Of a stretch of 64,000 bases of DNA, positions 33,501-42,989 are shown piece after piece (position 1 is the stretch's first letter; every line of letters starts with the position of its first letter). The notes beneath the pieces are model-generated. The model was not told the origin of the DNA. It did no database searches and saw nothing but the letters and a program-made list of their open reading frames with translations. The position numbers and the translations under genes are program-made. The stretch comes from Lumbricus rubellus (Eukaryota > Annelida > Clitellata > Crassiclitellata > Lumbricidae), in NCBI GenBank assembly GCA_945859605.1, contig OX243816.1:28051143-28115142 (forward strand), in the 5' to 3' direction.

Positions 33501-36500
33501 TAAAATTTCAACTACTGTTCATGACCTAGGTGTCACTTTTGACTATGAACTCACTGACAATCTCAACTCATGTAACCAACCTTACACGCTCCTCTTACTT
33601 TCACCCAGGAGCGGATCCAAGGGAGGGCCAATCCGGCCATGGCCCCCCATTTAAAACTGCCATGGGACGTGGCCCCCCCGCATTTGGTCTGAAATTAGCA
33701 ATACGAATATGGGTGTAAAGGATATTGTCCCCCCCCCTATTGGGAAAATTGTATGGGGCGTGGCCCCCATTTGGTTGTCAAGTTAAGGAGTAAAAAAAGG
33801 TCATCTACTTTTTTGGCCGATGGAAAAGTTCTTTTTTTTCTTCAACAACCGGTCACTATTTTTCGAAATTTCGAAATGTTTTTCCTTTTTTCCATCTATG
33901 ATCTAAGATTTTGGCCCCCTTGAAACAGTTCTGGATCCGCCACTGACTGACACAATTATAATCCATGCTATTCAACAAGGTCACACTCTCAGACTAAGAA
34001 ATTTCTGCTTCAATGTTCCTTTTGGGGTTTTTAAATAATTTATACGTACATGTAAGTTGCGCTGTTTGGTGCAAATTTATCGAAGGTCTCCCACTTGTAA
34101 GCTTGTCGGTTTAAATTATGTAACTTCTACATGTACTTTTCCTTCTCTAAAGTTTTATTAGTAGGCCTACACCACGTGCTATATCTTTCTTCGGAAATTC
34201 TTGTAAACAATTTGTTTCTATATTAGCTCAAACTGTGACTGAAATAGAACATAGCTGTAAATGTTTGTCAGTTAACCGTAACTGAAACTGAAAAATATTG
34301 AATAACCGGTGCTGATGAAAACAAAAAAGAAATAGCAAGCGTTGCCCTTTTCGATCCGGTGGCAGGCGCGGACTCCAATTTCGTCCACTAAAATTTTGCA
34401 ATCGTTCCCTAGTCTATATACAAGCTATCTGATAATCTGAAGCTGGTTCCCAAAACTCATCTTTCTAGCGCCCCTTCTAACTTAGCTCACCTCCGCTTTC
34501 ACTTTCCTCTGCAGATCTCCATTCACGACTGAAAACCGAACTCTTCAAGCTATATCCTATCCCGATTCTAAACAAGTTCCACCGACCACCGCATGATCAT
34601 TGACCACCATCATCACCGACTACCACCATATCACCATGCTGTCTCACAACCGATAAAGATAAGCCTGCTGCAAAGAAATCTCGTTACCAACGTTTAACTG
34701 TCTATAAGTGACACTTGTTTCACTGCAGTCAGAAGAAACTTGAGTATTTTCCATAAGAACACCCAACAATCCGATCGGCACTTGCAGAGAAGAACCTGCA
34801 TTCTATTGCTAAAAGCTTGGCTGACAAGTTTCAATCAACAGTTTCCGTTTTCTATGCCATTCTCTGCCCGGTTTCAGATGCAGAAACTGTGAAGAGGAAA
34901 CTAGAATTTATAGCTACAGGTTTGCGTTCCACTGAGGATTGTCAATTGACTAAGCGAATTGTTTTGTCATAGCCTACACACATTGAGCCAGCGCTGCATT
35001 ACATCTTGGACAGGGCCGTTAATACCATATAGGCCTAGGCCTATATTAGACTCAGAGGCATTCGGTGCGGTGCACCGAACGCCCCAGAGTATTGTTACGA
35101 GTTTTATATAATTGCCACTTGCTAAAAATGTCGGATGAAAAATTAGTCTCAGACTCACTTGAAATTGGCAGATATAAAAAATGGCTCTTAAAGATAATCA
35201 TGGTCAATCAAACTTACTGTCTGTTAGCCTGTAGATTAGAAAGAGGTTAACTGACTTCAGATTGAAGTAAGTACAATCACCTTGTCAACTTGTGCCGTCG
35301 ATTCTTTGAACCCTAGCGACCGCAGCAAGTACAATATGAGTGCACTAAAATTGACTTCAGACTGTCCTCGGTCAGAGGACGAATTCACTTAATATCTTAG
35401 GCCAATCATTTCTAATAAGCAAACTGTGTCATAAAATTATTCAGGGCAGTTTTAACCACAGGTTCTTTCCGTGCGGTGCACCGAAAGCCTCCGTGTCCTT
35501 GTTATTATCTTGCAGACATAATTATTATAATCAGTAATAGGCCTAGTTGAGATATGTTAACGATCTTGTGCTCTGATTGAGTGCAGTTTGAAATCAGTTT
35601 ATAATAGGGGACCATGTCTCGGTTTTCTAGGATATGTCCCTGTTTTTGTAGTGTGTCTTGGTGTACCGTAAAACGGGGTTACTTTGGCCCGCGGGGTGAC
35701 TTTGGCCCAAATTGAAAAATTAGTTTGCACACCTCCCAGCTTCCGTAGTTATCACGTGGTTTTGAAATGCTTTACAGCTCATGATATGTCATTATATAAC
35801 GAATATTTCAAAGTAATTTGATTGATTTCATTGTAATATTTGTTGAAATTTTCCACATTTGTTTGCAAGCCTTAAAAAAGGAAAAATTTTAAGATGTGCA
35901 AAATTATTTTTCTGGGAGAACTACCGTCAATAATACCATGGGTGACAATTACACTTGTCAATGTACATTATAATGGCATGTGGATGGTGCACCGTTTGTT
36001 CCGCGATGTCGCTAGTAAGTAAGTTAAAAATGCAAGAAAAATTTTTGGGGTGACTTTGGCCCTAGCTGGGGGTGACTTTGGCCCATATTATAAGTTACTG
36101 CTGACGATGTATATATTATGTTTTTGTCAAAATTAATAAATGTATTTGCTTAAACTTCACTTTCAAAGATATTTTGACTGGTTTTTGGTTGAGCATACGG
36201 TACCACTTTCTTGAAAGGTGACTGTTCACATTTACCAATGTGAACAATTTGATGGCATGGTCAAAGCACAAAATAAACTAGGAGCTCAAGTCAGCTGTTT
36301 AGCTAGAAGTGATATGAGCTGGAACTGGCCTTCAAATGTTGATAAGATATTATTATACAGCAGCAATTTTGAAAATTCCTCCATAAAAAAAACATCTGCA
36401 CCAGATTTGCACAAAGTCCCTATGCCGGAAAGTAAATGGAATTCGTGGACATTTTCATTAGTCAGTTGACTTCTCACTAATCTTTTTACAAGTCTTATAT

Positions 36501-39500
36501 AAGTACCAGTACAGTGCCGTAGTCATTTTTTGTTAGTTTTCAGTGTAGACATTGTTCAAAGTGATTAATTGATATTGAGAAGCAGATGGAGTTCACGAAC
36601 ATTTCAATTGTCATAATTATGACTTCGCAGTAGTCCTTTACAAGTCTTTTACAAGTACCAGTGCCAGTACCAGTGTCATTTTTGTGTTATTATATGTTTA
36701 TATATATTTTAGAACACATTCCCAGGGCCAAAGTCACCCCAGCAATTGATCCACTTTGTCTAATAACGGCAAAACCACTGTGGGCCAAAGTCACCCCGCC
36801 TGATGGGGTGACTTTGGCCCACATGAAATGTAAAAAAATAAAGGTTCAACTGTTATCACACAATTTTTTAATTGGACACTTCTTCTCTCTAACCCTATGC
36901 ACTGCTAATGAAATTGCTAGATCAGCCATATTCAGTCGCATTATCGTTTTATTATCAAAACAAGTTGAAAATGGGCCAAAGTGACCCCGTTTTACGGTAC
37001 CGAAGACTCATGAAAAATGCCTCTGAGTCTTCAGACGAGTTTTAATTATTGCCACTTGCCAAAAATGTCGGATGAAAAATTAATCTCAGACTCACTTGAA
37101 ATTGATGAAATTGATGCAAGATAGGCAGGTATAAGAAAGATGGCCCTTAAAGACAATCGAGGTCATTCAGACTTACAGCCTGTTGTAGATTAGGATGAGA
37201 ATAGGCCTAATTAATTGACTTCAGGTTGAAGTCAGTACAGTACGAGTGCACTAAAATTGACTCTAGACTGTTCTCGGTCAGAGCAGGCCTACGAATTCAC
37301 TTTATATAATATAGGCTAATCATTACTGATAAGCAAACTGTGTCATAAAATTATTCAGGGCAGTTTTTACTACAGGTGCATTCGGTGCGGTGTACCGAAA
37401 GCCTCCGAGTCCTTGTAATTATCTTGCAGACATATTATATATAAAATCAGTAATACTTGCGAGATGTGAACGATCTTGTGCTCTGATTGAGTGCAGTTTG
37501 AAATCAGTTTGTAATAGAGGACCATATCTCGGTTTTCTAGGACATGTCCCTGTTTTTGTGGTGTGTCTCGGTGTCCCGAAGACTCATGAAAAAGGTCAAA
37601 AATTGTCTCGATTTTTGACAAGAAGGATAGAAATTGTCGCACTGGAAACGTCAATTCATTGTAATGACAGAATTTGATTGTCAAAATTATTTAGTTTGCA
37701 ACTCAAAGAGTAGTGCTGTAGCGAAAGTGCAGTTGTCAATTTATACCATTGGGGGCTGTAGTGTAGTGTAAGCTTAAACAGTGTACATGCTAATTATATG
37801 CTGCTTCAACTGCTGATTAAATAAGAAAAATTGGGATATTGGGAAAAATGCTGGCCCCTAAGTTAATTTTGCAAATCTGTTGCAATATTTGTGTTTGGTT
37901 TTTGATCAACGCATTAAGCAATGCCAGCACAAAGCTTGCACCTATTCTTGTGGGCTACTTCAGCTCATTGTCAAATAGTTAAACGAAAGTAGTAGAATAA
38001 TTCTCTGCTGATCCTCATTGGCCATTCGCTTAATTAATTTTCGCCTTCTTAATTGTGGCATTTGGATTTCGGTTTTTCTTTTTTTCGCTCCTTTTAAAGT
38101 AAATCTGTTTGAGTCATGCCCTGGTAGGCCTAGACGGTACCTTGTAGTTATATTGATAAGCAATTATAATAATTGTTAGTATTCCAAGAAATAGTGTTCC
38201 CGATTTTGATGGGAAGTAATGGTCACCTTAATTTATAACCAGTTAAACCTTTTTTATGATTGACACTGATGATACTTAATATGGTGTCGCTTAAAAGTTT
38301 CCCCTCAGAGACTTTGTTTCGAAACAGATTCTTCCCCCGCCGGATCTGTTCCAGAATAAATTGGCCCCCGGAGAGTATATTCTGAAATAAAGTCTCGGTG
38401 GGGGGAGAGAATATTTCCGCCGTCCACGAAATAAAGTCTCCCCGTTCAGCGTTAAATGGGCTACAGTTGCATCAAATTTAGAGCTGAGCAGGTTAAACGG
38501 TTAGTTTACGCTGCCATAATAATTATTATTATTGCCTTTATAGGCCTATGACAAGAAATTAGGCCCTATATATACTTTTAATTCATAAAATATTTTCCAA
38601 TAAAGAGTTTCAGCCAGGGGAGACTCTGTTTCGGGGTTAGACTTTATTTCGTGACACCCGTCCCTTATTTAACTATTTAAGAGTTGTCTTAAAAGTCAGT
38701 ATAGGGCCTATGTAATTATTCAGCATCGCTGTAAGACGAATGCGTGACCCCATACTTTGGGTTTTTTTTGTATTTTTTTATGTTGTTATTTTTTGGCTTG
38801 TTGACAAAGGCTTTTTGATCGTGTGATCTTATGCCACATTGATTTCTTTTCTGGTATTTTCTTTTTAAAAAATTTCCATTTTCTGTTTATATCTCTAACC
38901 TCACCATCTTGACTTACATTTTACGTTCAGGGGTTATCCAGGTTAGCGGGACCTGTCCCTTTCTGGATGACTCTTTCTGAGTGTTCACCGTTCATACAAT
39001 CAAGGTGTCCTACGAACATTAATTTTTATTCATGTGTAGCCTAGTATTTTTCTTTGCGGTATACCTTGGTTTTGTTTGTTTGTCTCTAGTTCATTCTCAG
39101 AATAAACTGATTTGATTTGATTTGAAAAGGACTTGTTCCCTTTTGGGTTTTCTGTTCTCCTTGTTTCTCAACCTGTGAACATTATGATTGTTTATTCATA
39201 AAACTTATTCTTCGTTTAGGCCTATTGCAAGGAAGACGCCTGTTTCAGTTAGCCTAAAGTAACACTTTGAATTTGTTATGGTGATAGTCAGCGACTGTGC
39301 AAAAACAGCTTCCTCAAGTTTTCACTATTTTATTGTTCATAAACAGCTCGTAAATAAGGGTCTGAGGCATGCTTCAATTGATGTGAACGGATAAAAAAAG
39401 CGTTGGTTTCAGAGGCTCCGTTCCAGACCTCGCTGAGGAAGCTTACGACTTTCCCTCAGAACCCCAATAGTCGCTATGGGCTTTGTGCCTTCAGCACTCG

Positions 39501-40939
39501 CAACTTCGTGCCCTCGGCACTTGCAATGTGAGCAACCCGAAAAAATTCTGGTTGCGTCCCTGCAGACCGCATTTGGTGTACAGTTGTGCAGTACGAACAC
39601 GTTATAAAATTCAAACAAATCACAAGAAGGCAAATCACAGAAGACATAGATTTATCTGCAGACAGTCATGCCAGGCACAAGCTCTAAGTACTTTAGCTAC
39701 CATTAAGAGAATGACGGAAGAGATAAACCCATGGAAAACCCAGTTTGTGGGGAATTATGTGCATGGAAGCGAAGCGTTGCGTCATAGGCTCCTTGCAAAT
39801 GCTAATCTGGAACATCGAAGTTGCGTATTTGAAATGACGTGTCTGCGAAGGATAGAAGGGGTCACAAGTATGGAAAGGATAAGGAACACGGAAATACGCA
39901 GCAGACTGAGGATAAAGCGAGACATTGTGGACAGGATACAGATAAGAAGAATGCGATACTTCGGACATGTCATCAGAATGCAGAGCGGGAGATACCCAAA
40001 AGTGGCACTGCAGGGGTATGTGCAGGTGAGGAGGAGAAGAGGCAGGCCCAGGAAACGTTGGATGGATATGGTGGAGGAGGACTGTCTGACGATGGGATTA
40101 ACCGTGGGAGAGGCGACGCGGACAGCACAGGACATGTAGGGTCGATTGGAGACTATCTACAAAGGAGCGGCTGATGCGGGCGCAAGCTTCGCCAGGGCCA
40201 TAAGTCGTGTTTTCAGTACAGTAGACCAAACGGACGATGAGTTAAATCAGATTGTTTTTGCGGCTAAATATTTATTGAAACTTTTTGTAATAGGCCGAGG
40301 CTAGTTGTGATCAGGGTCGATAGACAGGCCATCACAGACTAATAACTGAAATTGAAATAAAAAGCTATAACCTAAACGAAAATCGGAATGCAGTCAACCG
40401 TAGGCTAACTACCTGAAGAAAAAATAAGGTAAGTAGGCCTAACTGAAACTAAATGAAAAAAGCATCACTGGAATAAAACTCTAGAGTTGTGAACCAAAAT
40501 TAGTTTTGTCGCTATTATTTTCGATTTCTCCAGTGGCCCTCCACTACGGACAACTGGAACAACCGAAATATAAAAAATCGGCTCCAAATTAAACACCTAT
40601 AAAAAGTTCGACATGTTAAACTCTATAGGCTACAGAATGATGTCGATGACCAACCTGATAGCGACCTGAAAGTAGCTGGCTTCTTGTGGGCGTGCATACC
40701 GGCTGTACGTAGTAATTGTCGAGTATAACCCCTGTCGTGGCAAGTCTATCAAGGTTTGGCGTCTTTATCGAAGAGCCACGAAAACCGATGTCTCCAAAGC
40801 CATAGTCGTCAGCTAAGATAAAAACCACATTAGGGGGTTGCTGCGCGTTACTAAAGGAGGCGCCAAGACAGCATGCTATGATCAATGCAAGAGACAGAAA
40901 GCCATAATGCGAGCCTGCGTTGTCGCTAACGCGATGCAT
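19310..40939 (-). CDS. ARSB-like: Arylsulfatase B-like enzyme, complete eight-exon gene (middle copy)
   Basis: Join of 40939-40655, 33151-32965, 31761-31520, 28561-28450, 26318-26223, 22488-22248, 20860-20709 and 19578-19310; 1584 nt, 527 residues plus stop, close to the 533 of human ARSB. It would remove 4-sulfate from N-acetylgalactosamine of dermatan or chondroitin sulfate in lysosomes or outside the cell (family knowledge). Active-site residues at the expected places: D44, D45, C82 (CTPTR, formylglycine), R86, K136, H138 (VGKWH), H250, D308, N309 and K326. An N-terminal hydrophobic stretch (residues 12-29) is a signal peptide. The end [17 protein letters not shown] matches the ARSB C-terminus. 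Every junction has GT-AG and compatible phase. No defect seen, so it is the likely functional copy. Substrate specificity of a paralog may differ. Confidence 0.93.
19579..20708. other. Middle sulfatase intron 7
   Basis: No gene. 19860-19915 has a LINE/SINE-like tail ending in (AAT)n; the same locus in the right copy (51590-51722) carries (ATG)n/(AAT)n. The rest aligns with 51335-52585. Confidence 0.5.
20709..20860 (-). CDS. ARSB-like: Middle sulfatase exon 7
   Basis: 152 nt; residues 389-438. [17 protein letters not shown], then [20 protein letters not shown] and TGDP. Here the sequence is ccaactcgaa, without the ACTC duplication of the right copy. Confidence 0.92.
21061..22019. mobile_element. 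hAT-type element with TSD CCCAAGTC and empty paralogous site
   Basis: 959 bp. Ends TAGGGATGGGCAAATTAC and, inverted, CATGCATGGGCAGTAATTT. CCCAAGTC flanks at 21053-21060 and 22020-22027. The right copy has the uninterrupted site cctacccaagtcatagg (53071-53087). Internal sequence is rich in aattgaattacaaatta motifs and includes an (AT)n run at 21519-21572. No transposase. Confidence 0.85.
22248..22488 (-). CDS. ARSB-like: Middle sulfatase exon 6
   Basis: 241 nt; residues 309-387. [20 protein letters not shown] includes the catalytic Lys326; then [35 protein letters not shown] and [11 protein letters not shown]. Phase-2 end splits a Ser codon. Confidence 0.92.
22605..22668 (+). repeat. tRNA-like fragment (B box), intron 5, shared with right copy
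   Basis: gtagcgtttagcttgcc, then cagactgtgagtcaaga, then GGGTTTAAATCCC, which is a near B box. The orthologous insertion in the right copy (53646-53713) keeps GGGTTCAAATCCC. It is a tRNA-related SINE head that predates the gene duplication, not a working tRNA gene. Confidence 0.6.
22762..23220. mobile_element. Fold-back element with arms of about 200 bp
   Basis: Starts CCGGTGTAAAGGTTTCAAAT and ends with the inverse. The arms stay complementary inward (atttgcatcaatcatcgcat against atgcgatgattgatgcaaat, then aatcatcccgcttcttgttt against its inverse), with a short centre at about 22990-23035. The phrase TTACCCCC recurs four times in the left arm. It is inserted at cCGG in the larger hAT-type element. 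Confidence 0.8.
23508..24675. mobile_element. Phrase-repeat element, GGTCCACTATTCCGAA type, TSD GTGTCATC
   Basis: 1168 bp. Left end GGTTTGGGTCCGCTATTCCG then five more phrases; right end has the phrase inverted four times (CGGAATAGTGGACCTT) and ends ggccgttaccg. GTGTCATC flanks at 23500-23507 and 24676-24683. A miniature with both ends (about 23648-23793), with ccctaaacctaaccctaact in the middle, sits inside. A pyrimidine-rich repeat copy occupies 24010-24480, followed by a complementary AGGG-rich stretch (24480-24590). Confidence 0.8.
24010..24480 (+). repeat. Pyrimidine-rich repeat family, copy 3
   Basis: Head CCCGGCCACGCGTTGCTGTG then a CCTCCC tract. It lacks the conserved tail found in copies 1, 2 and 4. 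All frames here are composition artefacts. Confidence 0.65.
25163..26222. other. Middle sulfatase intron 5, remainder
   Basis: No gene. Aligns with 53780-54790 of the right copy (agtgtaaagat, tcatattcct, atgccaggataggaaaggt). Confidence 0.5.
26223..26318 (-). CDS. ARSB-like: Middle sulfatase exon 5
   Basis: 96 nt; residues 277-307 plus split codons. [20 protein letters not shown] then [11 protein letters not shown]; the split codon gives D308 of the metal-binding DN pair. Confidence 0.92.
26455..27150 (+). repeat. Pyrimidine-rich repeat family, copy 4 (full length)
   Basis: Head CCCGGCCACGCGTTGCTGTG, CCTCCC tract to about 26760, then the conserved tail (gaattcaaagttc, tttttgtggaaaagattgcg, ggaatggaaggtgttgtaaa) ending near ggaaagtttaatttttattt. 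A 67-bp segment with gcgacttta..cgtgatttcgcg is repeated twice (26795-26850, 26870-26935). Confidence 0.65.
27245..27349. mobile_element. Small hAT-type MITE with TSD GAACCGGG
   Basis: About 105 bp starting CAGTGGCGTAGCCAAGG and ending gctactccactatata. GAACCGGG lies at 27237-27244 and 27350-27357. The right end is imperfect. Confidence 0.6.
28450..28561 (-). CDS. ARSB-like: Middle sulfatase exon 4
   Basis: 112 nt; residues 239-275 plus one base. [20 protein letters not shown] includes catalytic His250; then [17 protein letters not shown]. Confidence 0.92.
28562..31519. other. Middle sulfatase intron 3
   Basis: 28690-28880 aligns with 56160-56330 of the right copy. Around 28828 a hAT-like start (cagaggtgtaaaacatatgg) may be a decayed element. 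29395-29804 is a phrase-repeat element. 29805-31519 shows no gene. Confidence 0.45.
29390..29804. mobile_element. Phrase-repeat element, GACAACTGGTCTAC type (copy 1)
   Basis: Left end: acgacaactcgtctacagac, then aacttgtctaccgac and aactggtcc. Right end is the inverse (gtagaccagttgtcg, tagacgagttgtcg, agacgagctgtcgg, tagaccaattgtcgtgg). The interior repeats a phrase like AGAAGCTGGATGAA about seven times in both orientations. Relatives at 48648-49142 and 60532-60630. Confidence 0.7.
31520..31761 (-). CDS. ARSB-like: Middle sulfatase exon 3
   Basis: 242 nt; residues 159-238. [34 protein letters not shown] and [18 protein letters not shown], ending SNNEE. Confidence 0.92.
31762..32964. other. 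Middle sulfatase intron 2
   Basis: No gene or clear repeat seen. The part next to exon 2 (32810-32964) matches 61210-61380 of the right copy. Confidence 0.45.
32965..33151 (-). CDS. ARSB-like: Middle sulfatase exon 2
   Basis: 187 nt; residues 96-157 plus one base. [32 protein letters not shown] with K136 and H138, then RRGFDSYFG. The acceptor is only about 20 bp from an antisense LINE fragment. Confidence 0.92.
33173..33605 (+). mobile_element. CR1/L2-like LINE fragment next to exon 2 acceptor
   Basis: Reads GVPQGS, then [13 protein letters not shown] (about 33268-33307) and [20 protein letters not shown], all close to the LINE at 11691-12975. It is truncated at both ends and interrupted by a MITE. 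It is antisense to the sulfatase. Confidence 0.75.
33606..33945. mobile_element. hAT-type MITE, CAGTGGCGGATCCA family
   Basis: 340 bp. Left end CAGGAGCGGATCCAAGGG; inverted right end CAGTGGCGGATCCAGAAC. The interior repeats ggccccccat. No clear target duplication. Inserted in the LINE fragment. Confidence 0.65.
33946..35439. other. Middle sulfatase intron 1, exon-2 side
   Basis: No gene. 34430-34670 and 61880-62100 (right copy) share a LINE-tail-like stretch (gccccttctaactta, ccattcacgact, aagttccaccgacca). 35278-35325 is a short RTE tail. 35060 carries the single-copy 26-bp motif. Confidence 0.5.
35440..37600. repeat. Tandem duplication within intron 1 of middle sulfatase
   Basis: 35450-35663 plus 36999-37030 repeats as 37367-37600 (gtgcggtg..accgaaagcctcc, gatcttgtgctctgattgag, ctcggttttctagga, cgaagactcatgaaaaa). 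The first unit carries the transposon 35664-36998; the second is its empty site. Confidence 0.75.
35664..36998. mobile_element. TA-flanked phrase-repeat element, GGGGTGACTTTGGCCC type
   Basis: 1335 bp. Left end CCGTAAAACGGGGTTACTTT; right end is its inverse with one difference. TA on both sides (35662-35663, 36999-37000). The phrase GGGGTGACTTTGGCC occurs near 35691, 36048, 36070 and 36806, and inverted near 36726 and 36783. No transposase is readable. The neighbouring duplicate (37575-37585) lacks it. Ends and TA target resemble Tc1/mariner-type MITEs. Confidence 0.8.
37601..38282. other. Intron 1, nothing recognised
   Basis: AT-rich, no gene or repeat identified. Confidence 0.4.
38283..38660. 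mobile_element. Possible phrase-repeat element, GAAATAAAGTCT type
   Basis: Phrases such as gagactttgtttcg, tctgaaataaagtctc and acgaaataaagtctccc occur at 38300-38450, and inverted ones (gactctgtttcgggg, gactttatttcgtgacaccc) at 38618-38660. The outer ends share only ggtgtc. No target duplication found. Confidence 0.45.
38661..39689. other. Intron 1 with LINE-tail-like and dispersed repeats
   Basis: 38930-39124 ends in (TTTGA)n like a plus-strand LINE or SINE tail. 39420-39600 is the cgtgccttc/ccctcggcac dispersed repeat also at 9610-9760 and 58500-58640. Confidence 0.45.
39690..40140 (+). mobile_element. RTE-like LINE C-terminal remnant
   Basis: An open frame ends [59 protein letters not shown]. 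The FGHVIR and [10 protein letters not shown] motifs are the C-terminus of RTE-type LINE proteins. Only the tail is present. Confidence 0.7.
40141..40654. other. Intron 1 next to exon 1
   Basis: No gene. Homologous to 10950-11455 of the left copy. Confidence 0.5.
40655..40939 (-). CDS. ARSB-like: Middle sulfatase exon 1 (start, signal peptide, CTPTR)
   Basis: 285 nt; residues 1-95. [19 protein letters not shown] begins the signal peptide; [17 protein letters not shown] has D44 and D45; [15 protein letters not shown] has C82 and R86. Donor gttggt. The start is supported by the conserved start in the left copy. Confidence 0.93.
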
Positions 40940-41050
40940 GATCTCGTGTGCTTCAATATTAGGTCAAAAACAACAATCTAAAATTGTGTTAAGTTCAAGT
41001 TCGCGTCCTCCAACATGTCCTGCCTGCGTTTCATGACAGTTTGTTAGGCC

Positions 41051-41058
41051 TATTTATA
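41051..41058 (-). promoter_or_regulatory. TATA box of middle sulfatase
   Basis: Minus-strand TATAAATA about 112 bp upstream of the ATG, in the same place as in the left copy. Confidence 0.55.
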
Positions 41059-41180
41059 CTGTGGTCTTATCCGCGATTACATATTCGAATAGAGAAAGAG
41101 AATATCAAACGCCACCATGCGAGAAACTGCATCATTTAAGTTAATGTATGATACGTACTGGACCAGCTTATTCATATATA

Positions 41181-41789
41181 CACTGTGCCCCATAAAAAAC
41201 ACCAAAAAACTTTGTCATGAAACGCATGTAAGTCTAATGTTAAATAAGAAAAAGTAATGTTTCATTTAAGAAGGGGTTCGAAGTGATGTCCCTTCGCTTG
41301 AACGCAGGCTCTCAGCCACGGCCGCCACTGTTCAATAGCGTTGTCAATGACACTCTGCTTCAACTGTGCCCACACAACGATGAGGCGCTCCTTCAACTCG
41401 TTGATGTCCCGTATTGCTGTCTGGTAGACGCGTTCCTGTATTAGACACCAAATTCTGTAGTCAACGGGATTGGGTCTGGTGAGTTTGCTGGCCAAGTTCC
41501 GGTCCAATGAAGCTTGGTGTTTCACGTCGCAACAACGCAATGGTGTCCTTTGCGCGATGTGCTGGGGCGCTGTCCTATAAGTTACTAATCTCTGTTTAAA
41601 TGTTTCCAAACACGCCTAGTCTGCATCACTGCCTCCAACAGCAACCACTTCTGTGAGTAAGTAAAATGTAAACTATTTTGTGGCAAAATTATTTGAGAAA
41701 CAACGTACAAACTTTTATTACAATTGGCTTAGTTTTATATAAAATTTTTGAAAATGTTTTTGGGTGTTTTTTTTTTATAGGGCACAGTG
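41181..41789 (-). mobile_element. Internally deleted mariner-like element
   Basis: 609 bp, ends CACTGTGCCCCATAAAAAAC, with TA on both sides. A minus-strand frame (41609-41262) keeps the transposase C-terminus: NPVDYRIWCLIQERVYQTAI, IEQWRPWLRACVQAKGHHFE. The catalytic N-terminal two thirds are deleted. Confidence 0.85.
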
Positions 41790-41859
41790 TATATATAGGC
41801 CTAGGCACTAGTCTTTGTGAAAACAATGAGAATGCGTAACTTTATTTTAAAATTTCACC

Positions 41860-42245
41860 ATTCATTCATTCATTCATTCATTCATTCATTTGTTCGTTCA
41901 TTTGTTCGTTCGTTCGTTCATTCATTCATTCTTTCATTCATTCGTTCGTTCATTCATTCAGTCGATCAACCATTCATTCATTCATTCATTCATTCATTCA
42001 TTCATTCATTCGTTGAAGAATTTATATAGCGCTTCTTCAAGGGGGACAACTCAGAACTTCAGAAGCGCTCCCGACTCTAGCACGGCAATAAAGGACAGCT
42101 TAGAATTTAATATTTAAAAAATGTTTCAGTAGCCTAATAACCCCAGAAAGTAGACGTAGTTCCTGCGGGAGCCCATTCCAGACAACGGCTAACCACAGAA
42201 AAGGCTCTATTCTGCATCGTTGCAGTTCGTGCAAATGTACATAAG
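41860..42245 (-). mobile_element. LINE 3' end with (ATTC)n tail
   Basis: (ATTC)n and ATTCGTTC variants at 41860-42015, then minus-strand LINE 3' sequence (tttatatagcgcttcttcaa, agcgctcccgac). The same arrangement is at 54957-55680. His/Ser/Phe-rich frames across the microsatellite are artefacts. Confidence 0.65.
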
Positions 42246-42540
42246 ATCATTGATTGATTCATTTATTTCAAGAATTTTAATAGCCCCCCTTCAAGAAATC
42301 CAACCAGAAGCGCTCCCAGTCCAACCACGATGAAACAAGAAAGTTTTAAGGAGCTTGTAGAACACTGACGAGTCAACGCTAGGTAGCAGGCGCATCTGCA
42401 ACGGAAGACTATTCCAGACAAAATGAACCTACAACTGAGAAGGTACGACGCTGACAGGTTGATGTTTCAACACGCGGGACCAGAAGCTTGCCGCTAGAGG
42501 CAGAGCGAAGGGTTATCATGTATAAGTAAAGAAAAGACAT
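42246..42540 (-). mobile_element. LINE 3' fragment
   Basis: Minus strand; begins at the tail (ttgattgattcatttatttc, agcgctcccagtccaaccac). Decayed coding sequence only. Confidence 0.5.
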
Positions 42541-42815
42541 CCCAGGGCCGAAGGCCCGTTGGTGAGGCGCTCATCTCCTTTTCTAGGCCCTTGAGCCGGC
42601 AATGGACGAATCCCAAGGTCCTGGACACGAGGCCAGTGCATCACAGGACTTGCCGTTTACTTCCCAGCTTACGCTGGTACCAAATTATACTGCTTGGTGA
42701 CAGAGGCACGTGTGCGTAAACAACTTGCCCAAGGTCGTTACCCGGAGTCGAACCGCAACCGCCCGCTCCGTGAGCGAGCGCGTTACAGCTCAGCCACCAG
42801 GTCGCACTCAGTTAT
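42541..42815 (-). mobile_element. tRNA-derived SINE, second family
   Basis: Minus strand head gtgcgacctggtggctgagc, A-box-like TGGCTGAGC, B box GGTTCGACTCC near 42748-42758, then tRNA-unrelated body. Confidence 0.6.
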
Positions 42816-42989
42816 CATGTATACATGTATGATATGTAGGCTACTAACAACATAGCAACAAGTAGGCCTATTATAGCCTACTATATGATAGTTGACGCAT
42901 CCTTTAGTAACGGGCATCAACCCACTGATACATACCGGACTAAGCATAAAGCCATAAACATTCCGCAAGTGTTGTATAGCATTATATTT

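Noticed and set aside
41817..42117. His/Ser/Phe-rich ORFs
   Set aside because: (ATTC)n microsatellite at a LINE 3' end; the same applies to 54897-55173.
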